Shown: one piece after another, positions 1-6,895 of the stretch
How the letters are laid out: each line of letters opens with the position of its first letter
How positions within the stretch are numbered: the first letter of the stretch is position 1
From: an uncultured beta proteobacterium
GTDB taxonomy: Bacteria > Pseudomonadota > Gammaproteobacteria > Burkholderiales > Rhodocyclaceae
Direction: 5' to 3'
Assembly: GCA_903930395.1 (NCBI GenBank)
Contig: CAIYYE010000504.1
Coordinates: 1 to 10,930, forward strand
DNA: 10,930 bases
Notes under the pieces: model-generated
Told to the model about the DNA's origin: nothing
Databases searched by the model: none
The model's input: only the letters and a program-made list of their open reading frames with translations
Translations under genes and position numbers: made by a program

Positions 1-2
1 AG

Positions 3-1784
3 ACCCAGCTGATCGCCCCTCAGTGGGTCACTCGATTCCGCTCCCTGCTGGGCGAAGGGCGTTGCGAGCTGATCGGCAGCGGCTATACACAACTGATCGG
101 CCCGCTGGTGCCCCATTCCGTCAATCAATGGAATCAAGGCCTGGGCCTTGAGGATTACCAGCGCATCCTCGGCCAGCGACCAAGGCTGGCCCTGGTCAAC
201 GAAATGGCCTTCTCATCCGGCCTGGTTTCAACCTACCTCGACGCCGGCTACCAGGGCATCATCATGGACAGGGACAACGTCCGCCTCGCCCTCGCCCTGG
301 AAGACCAAGCCTACGAGGCGGTACCCAGTCATGCGCTTGGCCCGGACGGGGAGCGCCTGCCCGTACTCTGGTCGGACTCCATCCTTTTCCAGAAACTTCA
401 GCGCTTCGCCCATGGCGAAATCGGCCTGGGCGACTATCTGCAGTATTTCCACAAGCGGGCAGCCAGCGCAACCCGCCCGCTTGCCGCTTATTGCAACGAT
501 GCCGAAATTTTCGATTTCCGCCCCGGCCGCTTCAGCACAGAACCAGCGCAGCAACAAGAAAGCGAATGGCAAAGGGTGGCGGAACTTCTCATTCGCCTGC
601 GCGACGAAGAAGGCGTTCTCTGGCTGTCACCGAGCGCCGCCCTTGCCGCCTCTGGGAGCTGCAATCCAACTGAGGCCAGAACACTAAGCAGCATCCGCCA
701 GCCGGTTCCGGTAAAAAAGCAGGCCAAGTACAACCTCGCGCGCTGGGCGGTTTCAGGACGCAACAACCTTTGGCTGAACTCCTGCTGCCACCACCTTGAA
801 CAGCAGTTGGCCGGCAACGATAGCCCGGACGCCTGGCGTGAGCTTTGCGAACTGTGGGCCAGCGACCTGCGGACCCATATCACCAGCGAACGCTGGGAGA
901 ATACCCGCCAACAGCTTGAAGCGCGGATGACGAGTGACCGTCGGCAGGAAAATCCGGAGACAACGAGCGCCATTCCGGATGGCTGGAACATCAGCCACTC
1001 ACCGGACGGCATTTTTCTCACCATCGAAACAGCCGATTTGCACCTCACCCTGAAACGCCGCAAGGGACTCACCATCCATAGCCTGGCTTTTCGCAGCCAG
1101 GGCTTTGTCCCTGTTGTCGGCACCCTGGCGCATGGGTATTTCGAATCAATCGAATACGGCGCGGACTTCTATACCGGCGGCGTCATTGTCGATTTGCCGG
1201 GCGAACATCAGCGCATTACCGATCTGCTTCCCGCCGAGGCCGAGTTCCATGCCAACGCTGATGGGCTCCACATTTTCACGCGCATCAATACGGCCTGCGG
1301 CCCGATCGAGAAGACGCTGAAAATCCAACGGAGCGGAGAACGAATCAGCCTTGCCTTTGCCTTTCCCGGCTGGCAAAGACCACGCGGCATCGTCCGGGTT
1401 GGCACCACCACCCTTTTGCCGGAAGCATTCGATGGCCAACTGCAACTCAGTTGCACCAATGGCGGCCCATACCCGGAGATTTTTCCGCTCGACCGCAATT
1501 GCGACCACAGCCACCCGTCGTCCAGCCTGGTTTCCAGTACCACGGGCCTCGGGGCAAGCAGCGGCGAAATCTGTATCGGCGACAGCACACGAGCTCTCCG
1601 CCTGAGCTGGAACCCGGCGCATTCCGCTGCTTTTCCGATGCTCATCCACCAACGCATCCCGCCGGCACACCTGACGCGACTGGTCTTTTCGCTATCGGAA
1701 CTGGACGATACGTCACGGCCGGAGGGTGGCATGCCAGGTTTTTGCTACACGATCGAAGCCCTCCTCCCGAGGAAGGCATCGTGA
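3..1784 (+). CDS. GH57-like glycoside hydrolase/deacetylase superfamily protein, 5'-truncated by window edge
   Basis: The frame is open from the first complete codon, so the real start lies upstream; 593 residues are visible. The GTG at 108 is only the first start codon inside the window, and clear family-like sequence (CELIGSGYTQLIGPLVP) precedes it. The first third resembles the (beta/alpha)7 catalytic barrel of GH57. NEMAF has its Glu codon at 201, the place of the family nucleophile. NDAEIFDF has its first Asp codon at 498, near the place of the acid/base Asp. The C-terminal part (about 985-1780) is predicted to be beta-rich and looks like the sandwich domain that follows GH57 barrels in 4-alpha-glucanotransferase and amylase relatives. 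The N-terminal HQP-type motif, if present, is outside the window. The gene ends in a GTGA overlap with the sugar reductase, so it belongs to the glycan operon. A role in trimming or transferring sugars is inferred; the substrate is unknown. Confidence 0.7.
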   Translation, partial: TQLIAPQWVTRFRSLLGEGRCELIGSGYTQLIGPLVPHSVNQWNQGLGLEDYQRILGQRPRLALVNEMAFSSGLVSTYLDAGYQGIIMDRDNVRLALALEDQAYEAVPSHALGPDGERLPVLWSDSILFQKLQRFAHGEIGLGDYLQYFHKRAASATRPLAAYCNDAEIFDFRPGRFSTEPAQQQESEWQRVAELLIRLRDEEGVLWLSPSAALAASGSCNPTEARTLSSIRQPVPVKKQAKYNLARWAVSGRNNLWLNSCCHHLEQQLAGNDSPDAWRELCELWASDLRTHITSERWENTRQQLEARMTSDRRQENPETTSAIPDGWNISHSPDGIFLTIETADLHLTLKRRKGLTIHSLAFRSQGFVPVVGTLAHGYFESIEYGADFYTGGVIVDLPGEHQRITDLLPAEAEFHANADGLHIFTRINTACGPIEKTLKIQRSGERISLAFAFPGWQRPRGIVRVGTTTLLPEAFDGQLQLSCTNGGPYPEIFPLDRNCDHSHPSSSLVSSTTGLGASSGEICIGDSTRALRLSWNPAHSAAFPMLIHQRIPPAHLTRLVFSLSELDDTSRPEGGMPGFCYTIEALLPRKAS

Positions 1785-2713
1785 AAGCCACGGTGTTGCT
1801 GACGGGCGCAACAGGCTACCTGGGTTGCCGCCTGTTGCCGCGCCTGCTTGAGTCTGGCTATCGCGTCTTTATCCTGAAACGCCCGGGATCGCGCATGGAC
1901 AAGCTCGGGCCACCCAATGCCGCGCTCCATATTTTTGATATCGAAACGGATGGGGTTTCAGCCCCTTTCAATCAGCCAGAGAAAATCGACACTGTGATTC
2001 ATCTGGCGACCTGCTACGGCAAGTCTGGCGAATCTGCCACTGAAATTCTGAAAAGCAATTTCGATTTCCCGGTCAACCTTCTGGAAACTGCAATCAAGTA
2101 CGGCACGGATAACTTCATCAACGCCGATACATTCTTCAATGTGCTCCCCCAGGGTGCTTGCTGTCTCGACAATTACTCACTGAGCAAGGGACTATTCCAC
2201 GCATGGGCAGTTCAACGCGCCCGGGAATGCGGGCTTCGCTTCATGAACATGCGACTCGAGCACCTCTACGGCCCCGGCGACAGTCCACAGAAGTTCGTCA
2301 ACTGGCTCGTCAAAACCCTGCTGACAAGCCCTTCTGAACTTGAACTGACAAGCGGCGAACAGGAACGTGATTTCGTTCATATCGACGACGTCATCACCGC
2401 CTTCACAACCGTACTGACCTGTATTCCCGATTTACCTCGCGGCCCTCAAGAAATGGGTGTGGGTCGCGGAGAATCAACATCCATTCGTCACTTCGCCGAA
2501 CTGGCAAGAACCCTGTGCGCCTCGAAAACCCACCTTGCATTCGGCGCTCGCCCGCTCCGTGACCACGAAATCATGACCTCCCGGGCTGATCCAGTCGCCC
2601 TTGCTCGCCTCGGCTGGCAGGCGAAAATCGGCCTGAAAAAGGGCTTGCAACAAGTGATCGATAGCGAACGCCGCCACCTTAACTCCTTAGAAGAAAACCA
2701 ATGTTCATCCTGA
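1781..2713 (+). CDS. NAD(P)-dependent sugar epimerase/reductase (extended SDR)
   Basis: This 310-residue protein is an extended short-chain dehydrogenase/reductase of the nucleotide-sugar type. Residues 8-15 (TGATGYLG) form the GxxGxxG dinucleotide-binding loop after the first beta strand. The catalytic YxxxK is Tyr132 and Lys136 (YSLSK). The C-terminal half has the usual MRLEHLYGPGD and RDFVHIDDV substrate-domain motifs. The open frame extends upstream to 1451, but that part is out-of-frame readthrough of the hydrolase. I chose GTG 1781 because the Rossmann strand begins right there, it overlaps the previous stop as GTGA, and AGGAAGG (1770-1776) is well placed as ribosome binding site. Its general look recalls CDP-abequose/paratose synthase-like 4-ketoreductases, but the product sugar cannot be read from sequence. 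Its 3' end overlaps the radical SAM gene by 13 nt, which suggests coupled translation. It probably makes or finishes an activated sugar for the glycan attached by the neighbouring transferases. Confidence 0.85.
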   Translation: MKATVLLTGATGYLGCRLLPRLLESGYRVFILKRPGSRMDKLGPPNAALHIFDIETDGVSAPFNQPEKIDTVIHLATCYGKSGESATEILKSNFDFPVNLLETAIKYGTDNFINADTFFNVLPQGACCLDNYSLSKGLFHAWAVQRARECGLRFMNMRLEHLYGPGDSPQKFVNWLVKTLLTSPSELELTSGEQERDFVHIDDVITAFTTVLTCIPDLPRGPQEMGVGRGESTSIRHFAELARTLCASKTHLAFGARPLRDHEIMTSRADPVALARLGWQAKIGLKKGLQQVIDSERRHLNSLEENQCSS

Positions 2714-4140
2714 TTATGACCCCGGTTGGCCGCACCGAAACAGGTCAACAAATCGATTACTTTCCCCAGCGCTGGAGCGGCAGCAGCGGCGAATTCAAGG
2801 TCACGACTTTCTTCCCGTTCAGCCTGGCCTACCTCTCTGCCAGCCTGAAACGCGACACCCCGCATCAGGTCCGGATGGTGGATGCCAATTATTACGGCGT
2901 CGATAGCGATGAATATGTGGACATCGTGTGTCAGCTGGCACCTGACCTGTTGATCGTGGAAGTCGATTCCATCATTTTTCGCAAGCAACTGGCCGTCTTC
3001 CGTCGTCTCAAGGAAAAAATGCCGGGGCTGAAGATTCTTGCCTGCGGCCCGTCGCCGACCTCGGAGCCCGAGCAAACGCTGGCGGGCGGCGCCGATTTCG
3101 TAGCCACTGGCGAGTTTGAAGAATCAATTACAGGTTTCGTCATCAACGATTGCCAGTTGCCCAGCCCGGGCATTTATCCGACACCCCGGACGGGCTTGGT
3201 AGACGTTAACGCCCTGCCGCTCCCCGAAGATGATGACATCCATAGGCGCGACTATTGCCGCCTCTACGGCTCGGAATATCGCGAAGTGGAAATGTGGGCC
3301 ACGCGCGGCTGTCCCGTCATGTGCAATTTCTGCGTCGTGACCAATGTCTATTATGGGAAGGCCAACTTCCGCACCCGCGAGGTGTCGGCTGTCATTGACG
3401 AAATCCGCTACCTGCAGCGGACCATTCCCGACCTCGAGGGAATTTTCTTCAACGAGGAAGCGCACAACTTCAACCGCAAGTATGTCCATGAGTTGTGCCA
3501 TGCCCTGATCGAATCGGGCCTGAACAAGGAACTCAGATTCAACTGCATGGGCAACTATGACACGATGGATGCCGAAACCCTGGCGCTCATGCAGCAGGCT
3601 GGCTATTACAAGGTGCGCATCGGTCTGGAGTCGCTTGAGCCTGGCGTGATGAAATGGATTTCGCGAAACGGGCGCCTCAAGTCCAACCAGGAAAAGCTGA
3701 CCGACGTTCTGAAAAACTGCCGCGATCTCGGGATCAAGGTCTATGCCACACTCTCGGTCGGCACGCTTGGAGCGAGCTTCGAGCAGGACATCAAGACTCT
3801 GGACACCATCAAAGATCTGCATCGCGATGGCTTTATCCAGGAGTTTTCGCTATCCATCAACACACCGATGCCTGGCACCCCATTTTATGAACAGGCACGT
3901 CAACAAGGCTGGCTCATCGACAAGTCATCAGACTTCGACGGCGCCTATGGCGCCATGATCAACCTTCCCGGCTACACTGCAGAAAAAATCAATCAGGCTT
4001 TTGATTATGGCAGCAAGGTCCGGGCGAGTATCAACGCCCGCAACGTAGAAAACGGCATCCGCTACTCGTCCTATGACCGCCAGTGGTGCGCCCCGGTCTA
4101 CGCCACCAGCCAGCGAAAAGTAGGTGAAGGCATCCTGTGA
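2701..4140 (+). CDS. B12-binding-domain radical SAM protein (class B-like)
   Basis: The protein has 479 residues. The first ~150 form a Rossmann-like cobalamin-binding fold (PDLLIVEVDS, LKILACGPSP, GADFVATGEFEESI), without the DxHxxG motif; that absence is usual in class B radical SAM methyltransferases. The radical SAM core follows, with the [4Fe-4S] ligands Cys204, Cys208 and Cys211 (CPVMCNFC) and typical later strands (RIGLESLEPGV; NTPMPGTPFY). Family members mainly methylate unactivated carbons or rearrange substrates, using SAM and cobalamin. The ATG at 2701 gives a normal family N-terminus (MFILIMTPVG) and overlaps the reductase stop by 13 nt; the ribosome site is weak (AGAAG), consistent with coupling. 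Since a sugar reductase lies upstream and a GT2 downstream, I infer that it modifies a sugar or lipid-linked glycan, for example by C-methylation or epimerisation. The sequence does not show a resemblance to the flagellin lysine methylase FliB that I can support. Confidence 0.88.
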   Translation: MFILIMTPVGRTETGQQIDYFPQRWSGSSGEFKVTTFFPFSLAYLSASLKRDTPHQVRMVDANYYGVDSDEYVDIVCQLAPDLLIVEVDSIIFRKQLAVFRRLKEKMPGLKILACGPSPTSEPEQTLAGGADFVATGEFEESITGFVINDCQLPSPGIYPTPRTGLVDVNALPLPEDDDIHRRDYCRLYGSEYREVEMWATRGCPVMCNFCVVTNVYYGKANFRTREVSAVIDEIRYLQRTIPDLEGIFFNEEAHNFNRKYVHELCHALIESGLNKELRFNCMGNYDTMDAETLALMQQAGYYKVRIGLESLEPGVMKWISRNGRLKSNQEKLTDVLKNCRDLGIKVYATLSVGTLGASFEQDIKTLDTIKDLHRDGFIQEFSLSINTPMPGTPFYEQARQQGWLIDKSSDFDGAYGAMINLPGYTAEKINQAFDYGSKVRASINARNVENGIRYSSYDRQWCAPVYATSQRKVGEGIL

Positions 4141-5078
4141 CAGCCCCGCTGATTTCGATCTGCATCCCGGTTTACAACGATGGCAAGCATGTCGGTGCCG
4201 CCATTGAGTCTGCCCTGGCCCAGGACTATCCCGACCGGGAAATTCTGGTTTCCGACAACGCCTCAAGCGATGACACCGGCATCATCCTTGCCAACTACCC
4301 AAGCATTGCCCTTGCCACTCAGCCGACCTTGCTCGAAATGGCGGCTAACTGGAATACCTTCCGTAACCGGGTTCGTGGCGACTGGGTTCTCTTCCTGTGT
4401 TCGGATGATGTACTGAAGCCACACGCCCTGCGCCGCTGCGTGGAAGGCATCAGGCCGAACGTAGATGCAGTTTTCTTCGAGTTCGATTACCTCAGAGAAG
4501 GAAAATCCGAGGCGAAGCCGCCGTTTTACGTCGAATCGGCATGGATTCCGGCCGTCGAGCAACATGGCATATTCATCATCGGCAACAATTTCCCGCTGAG
4601 CATGGCCCTCATTCGCCGGGAAACGCTGGATACGGTCGGGTGGTTCGACGAGACCTACAATTTTTGTACCGACTGGCAACTCTGGCTCAAACTGACCGCC
4701 GCGCGGCCGATCGCGCAAATCGCCTATATTGCCGATTCCCTCGCCTATTATCGGCTGCACGGCAGCAACGAAACGGGGCGCTGCATTCGAAACCGGAGCG
4801 CCATCGAGGAAGTCATCCGCATGAAGGAAGACTTTCTGGCGCGCTATAGGCCCAACCCCGAACGGCACCGGGAAATTGTCCGGGCATCCCGGCGCGGCAT
4901 CGCTCGCCTGGCCTCGCGCTATGCCGAGACAATGGCAGCGGAGGGGGATGGTGAAACAGCCGAATACTATCGCGAACAATCCCGGCAATTTACTGATGAC
5001 AATGCCCCGGTAGCCACGCCTGCTGGCCCCCCGTGGCCGCTACCACCGAACGCCGTGAGGTTTCCGGTTAGCGCCTGA
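4137..5078 (+). CDS. Family 2 glycosyltransferase (GT-A)
   Basis: This 313-residue protein is a canonical inverting GT-A enzyme. Residues 6-15 (ISICIPVYND) are the first strand and nucleotide loop, followed by ILVSDNASSDDT. The metal/nucleotide-binding acidic motif is Ser-Asp90-Asp91-Val (CSDDVL). TDWQLWLKL around Asp179-Trp180 matches the acceptor/catalytic-base region. No transmembrane segment is evident, so it should act in the cytosol on a soluble or membrane-bound acceptor. The C-terminus ends in a proline-rich tail (GPPWPLPPN) with no recognised function. The GTG start overlaps the radical SAM stop as GTGA, and AGGTGAAGG at 4122-4130 serves as ribosome site. It is the last gene of the plus-strand operon and stops 13 nt from the convergent small gene. 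It probably adds the sugar made by the two enzymes upstream, to flagellin or to a growing glycan; donor and acceptor are unknown. Confidence 0.9.
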   Translation: MTAPLISICIPVYNDGKHVGAAIESALAQDYPDREILVSDNASSDDTGIILANYPSIALATQPTLLEMAANWNTFRNRVRGDWVLFLCSDDVLKPHALRRCVEGIRPNVDAVFFEFDYLREGKSEAKPPFYVESAWIPAVEQHGIFIIGNNFPLSMALIRRETLDTVGWFDETYNFCTDWQLWLKLTAARPIAQIAYIADSLAYYRLHGSNETGRCIRNRSAIEEVIRMKEDFLARYRPNPERHREIVRASRRGIARLASRYAETMAAEGDGETAEYYREQSRQFTDDNAPVATPAGPPWPLPPNAVRFPVSA

Positions 5079-5091
5079 ACCGCACCGCCGA

Positions 5092-5370
5092 TCAAGAACC
5101 CGTATCGGCAGACGAACGACCGAGCCAATCGACCAACTCAAACTCCATATAATCCGCCACCCCGAGCCAGTCACTGCTTTTATGGCAGGCCAGCAGTTCA
5201 TCGAGGATACTGGACAGCTCATCTTTCATGGCCGATGGCGCATTGCCCAGCGCCTGCGCCACCTTGCCGATTAGTGCTGCCATCGGCTCTCCCGCCTGAA
5301 GGCTCGCCCCAAGGCGAAATGCGGCGGCGATTTCCCTGGCTTCGACCTGCCATTCAGAATGCTGGCTCAT
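5092..5370 (-). CDS. Small uncharacterised protein translationally coupled to Maf
   Basis: This is a 92-residue protein that I do not recognise. It starts at the ATG (5370-5368) whose last two bases and next base form part of the Maf stop codon (ATGA overlap). A GGAG ribosome site lies 8 nt upstream (5379-5382 on the plus strand). The open frame reaches much further upstream, but that portion is antisense-frame readthrough inside Maf and has no family character. The protein is acidic and probably all-helical, with no signal peptide or membrane segment. Its C-terminal half (MKDELSSILDELL, then WLGVADYMEFELVDWLG) has regularly spaced Leu, Trp and Tyr among acidic residues, which suggests an amphipathic helical bundle or a protein-interaction surface. 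Tight coupling to Maf makes a Maf partner, or a chaperone for the flagellin-Maf complex, the most natural guess; this is inference only. Confidence 0.75.
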   Translation of the reverse strand: MSQHSEWQVEAREIAAAFRLGASLQAGEPMAALIGKVAQALGNAPSAMKDELSSILDELLACHKSSDWLGVADYMEFELVDWLGRSSADTGS

Positions 5371-6656
5371 GGCGCAAACTCCGGATGATAGTTCGCCCCT
5401 TCGATCAAGGCCCCCTCGCGGCAGGTGTTGAGGAAAGTGACCGACGGATGGGTGGCGATATAGTTCTCCAGGGCGTAGAGATAGGTGCGCAGATTGAGCA
5501 GCGTCTTGACCCGCTGTCCATAACCGTTCAACACCCAGTCCGACGTATTGAATTGCGGGGCCAGTTCCCCGGACGCCCAGCCGGCATGAGCCTGGCCCCC
5601 TACCAATGCAAAATCCACCCCGAAAAATAGAAGCTTGCGCGCCCCCATTTTGACGGCCAGATCGACCGCCGAATGGAGCACGCTGCCTCCCGCGTGGAGC
5701 ATCCCTCTGGGCATGTCGCGGCGCAACTGCTCGTAAAGCGGCGTAGGCGCATAGGCCGCGTAGCGCCGACCTTGCCATGCACTTAACAGCGCCGTTTCAA
5801 GCATAGGGAAATAAACCAGAGGCAAATCCTTGGACTCGTTCGCCGGCAAGCTACGGGCGGTCGTCAGGTGATCAATAGAAACCACGAAATCCGGCCGAAT
5901 GCCGTTGTTGAGCAAAGGCACCAGCGCCGTATCGACCGCAATCAGTATCGGTGGCTCAGGGCGCCCCCTGGCTGAGCGCAAATGTTCGTAATGCCTGGCC
6001 AGGGTCGGGCCGGTGGCAATAACCCAGGCTTCACAACCTGGGCGACTGCCAAACAACTCGGCGACATCGTGGTCACTGGCGATCAGACTTCGGTTGCTCT
6101 CGAAGCGAGCCAGGAATGCTGCGTTATCAGGAGAAAAGCGACTATTGACAACAGAGACCATGGCTTCCGCAACCAGGCGATCACGGGCTTTCGCATTCGC
6201 ATCGCTGGCCAGAACGAGTTCCGGCGGCGAGGCAAAACGGGGAAAGTGAATTTCCGGATCATCACTCGCCATGCTCAGTGAGACGCGTGAATCCTCGAGC
6301 CATGCCCGCTGATCAATCAGGTGCAGGACCAGGGCAAAAATCGTCTCGTTGAGTATCCTGACCTCCAGCCTGCGCAAGGCCGGCCGCTGCAGAAACGCCA
6401 ATGGCAACTCCCCCAGCCCCGGCCCGTAAAGGTGCACTGTCGGCGCCTCCGCCGCCACACTGGCGGCTTGCAGGCGAGCCTCGCCGGCGCGGTCATGGCG
6501 ACTGGACAACTGAACACCGCCGATCATCAGGGTCGACTCGATGCCCTCACGCAAATCCACCGCCACGGATGCAATATCCTGAGCAGAGAGCAACTCGGCC
6601 AACTTTGGCCAACGCTGAGCGATCACGCCGATATTCGACGCAAAAACATGGTCCAT
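5367..6656 (-). CDS. Maf-type motility accessory factor / flagellin glycosyltransferase (MptE-like, DUF115)
   Basis: From the ATG at 6656 this gives 429 residues. The DUF115/MptE-like core spans roughly residues 190-360. It includes the glycine-rich nucleotide loop EAWVIATGPTL (209-219), VDTALVPLLNNGIRPDFVVSID (central Rossmann half), and VLHSAVDLAVKMGARKLLFFGVDFAL (about 326-351). The region before residue 190 is the less conserved N-terminal domain. Known Maf enzymes transfer pseudaminic or legionaminic acid-like sugars to flagellin Ser/Thr in the cytoplasm before export, and their loss stops filament assembly. This copy is much shorter than the 600-700 residues of many Mafs. A GTG at 6725 and an ATG at 6680 are in frame upstream; I prefer 6656 because GGGAG lies 11 nt before it, though the support is weak. 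It is the first gene of a minus-strand pair, diverging from the large glycosyltransferase. No nonulosonic-acid biosynthesis gene is in this window. Confidence 0.85.
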   Translation of the reverse strand: MDHVFASNIGVIAQRWPKLAELLSAQDIASVAVDLREGIESTLMIGGVQLSSRHDRAGEARLQAASVAAEAPTVHLYGPGLGELPLAFLQRPALRRLEVRILNETIFALVLHLIDQRAWLEDSRVSLSMASDDPEIHFPRFASPPELVLASDANAKARDRLVAEAMVSVVNSRFSPDNAAFLARFESNRSLIASDHDVAELFGSRPGCEAWVIATGPTLARHYEHLRSARGRPEPPILIAVDTALVPLLNNGIRPDFVVSIDHLTTARSLPANESKDLPLVYFPMLETALLSAWQGRRYAAYAPTPLYEQLRRDMPRGMLHAGGSVLHSAVDLAVKMGARKLLFFGVDFALVGGQAHAGWASGELAPQFNTSDWVLNGYGQRVKTLLNLRTYLYALENYIATHPSVTFLNTCREGALIEGANYHPEFAP

Positions 6657-6719
6657 ATTCCTACGCTCTCCCTGAGCCATCCCGGGCCCATGACTCAATA
6701 TTCTGATGCGAATACTGTC

Positions 6720-6736
6720 CTGCACGATTAGTGCAG
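6720..6736. promoter_or_regulatory. 17-nt palindrome in the divergent intergenic region (candidate operator)
   Basis: CTGCAC and GTGCAG form perfect 6-bp arms around GATTA. The site lies between the divergently transcribed maf and large glycosyltransferase genes, 64 nt upstream of the preferred maf start. Such a dyad fits a dimeric regulator or a small hairpin in a leader. The rest of 6657-6895 shows no convincing sigma-70, sigma-54 or sigma-28 promoter by eye. Confidence 0.35.
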
Positions 6737-6895
6737 CCGTATTTAACCCCGTCCACTTTATCCTAAGCGAAAGTCAGCCAAGTGGCAGCGCGCCCAGTCG
6801 TGATACGATTTTTGGCAAACGGCAGCCACGCCGGCCATGGCAAGCGGGCAAGAAACGTATTATTGAACAACCCAAGCAAACCGCAGACGTCGACA

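Noticed and set aside
1146..1732. Two overlapping minus-strand frames inside the GH57-like gene
   Set aside because: Both lie within beta-rich coding of the plus-strand gene and neither looks like a protein family.
3124..3822. 232-codon open frame on the minus strand inside the radical SAM gene
   Set aside because: It is a shadow of strong GC-rich coding on the plus strand, which carries the CX3CX2C motif; the antisense translation has no family pattern or ribosome site.
4263..4988. 241-codon minus-strand open frame opposite the GT2 gene
   Set aside because: The plus strand has clear GT-A motifs over the same span, and the antisense product is not recognisable.
5092..5778. Long 228-codon version of the small minus-strand gene
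   Set aside because: The upstream 136 codons overlap maf out of frame and are Arg/Gly-rich nonsense; the coupled ATG at 5370 with GGAG explains the gene.
6753..6760. TAAAGTGG on the minus strand as a sigma-28 -35 element for maf
   Set aside because: No GCCGATAA-like -10 element follows at 11 nt spacing; the sequence there reads TACGGCTG.
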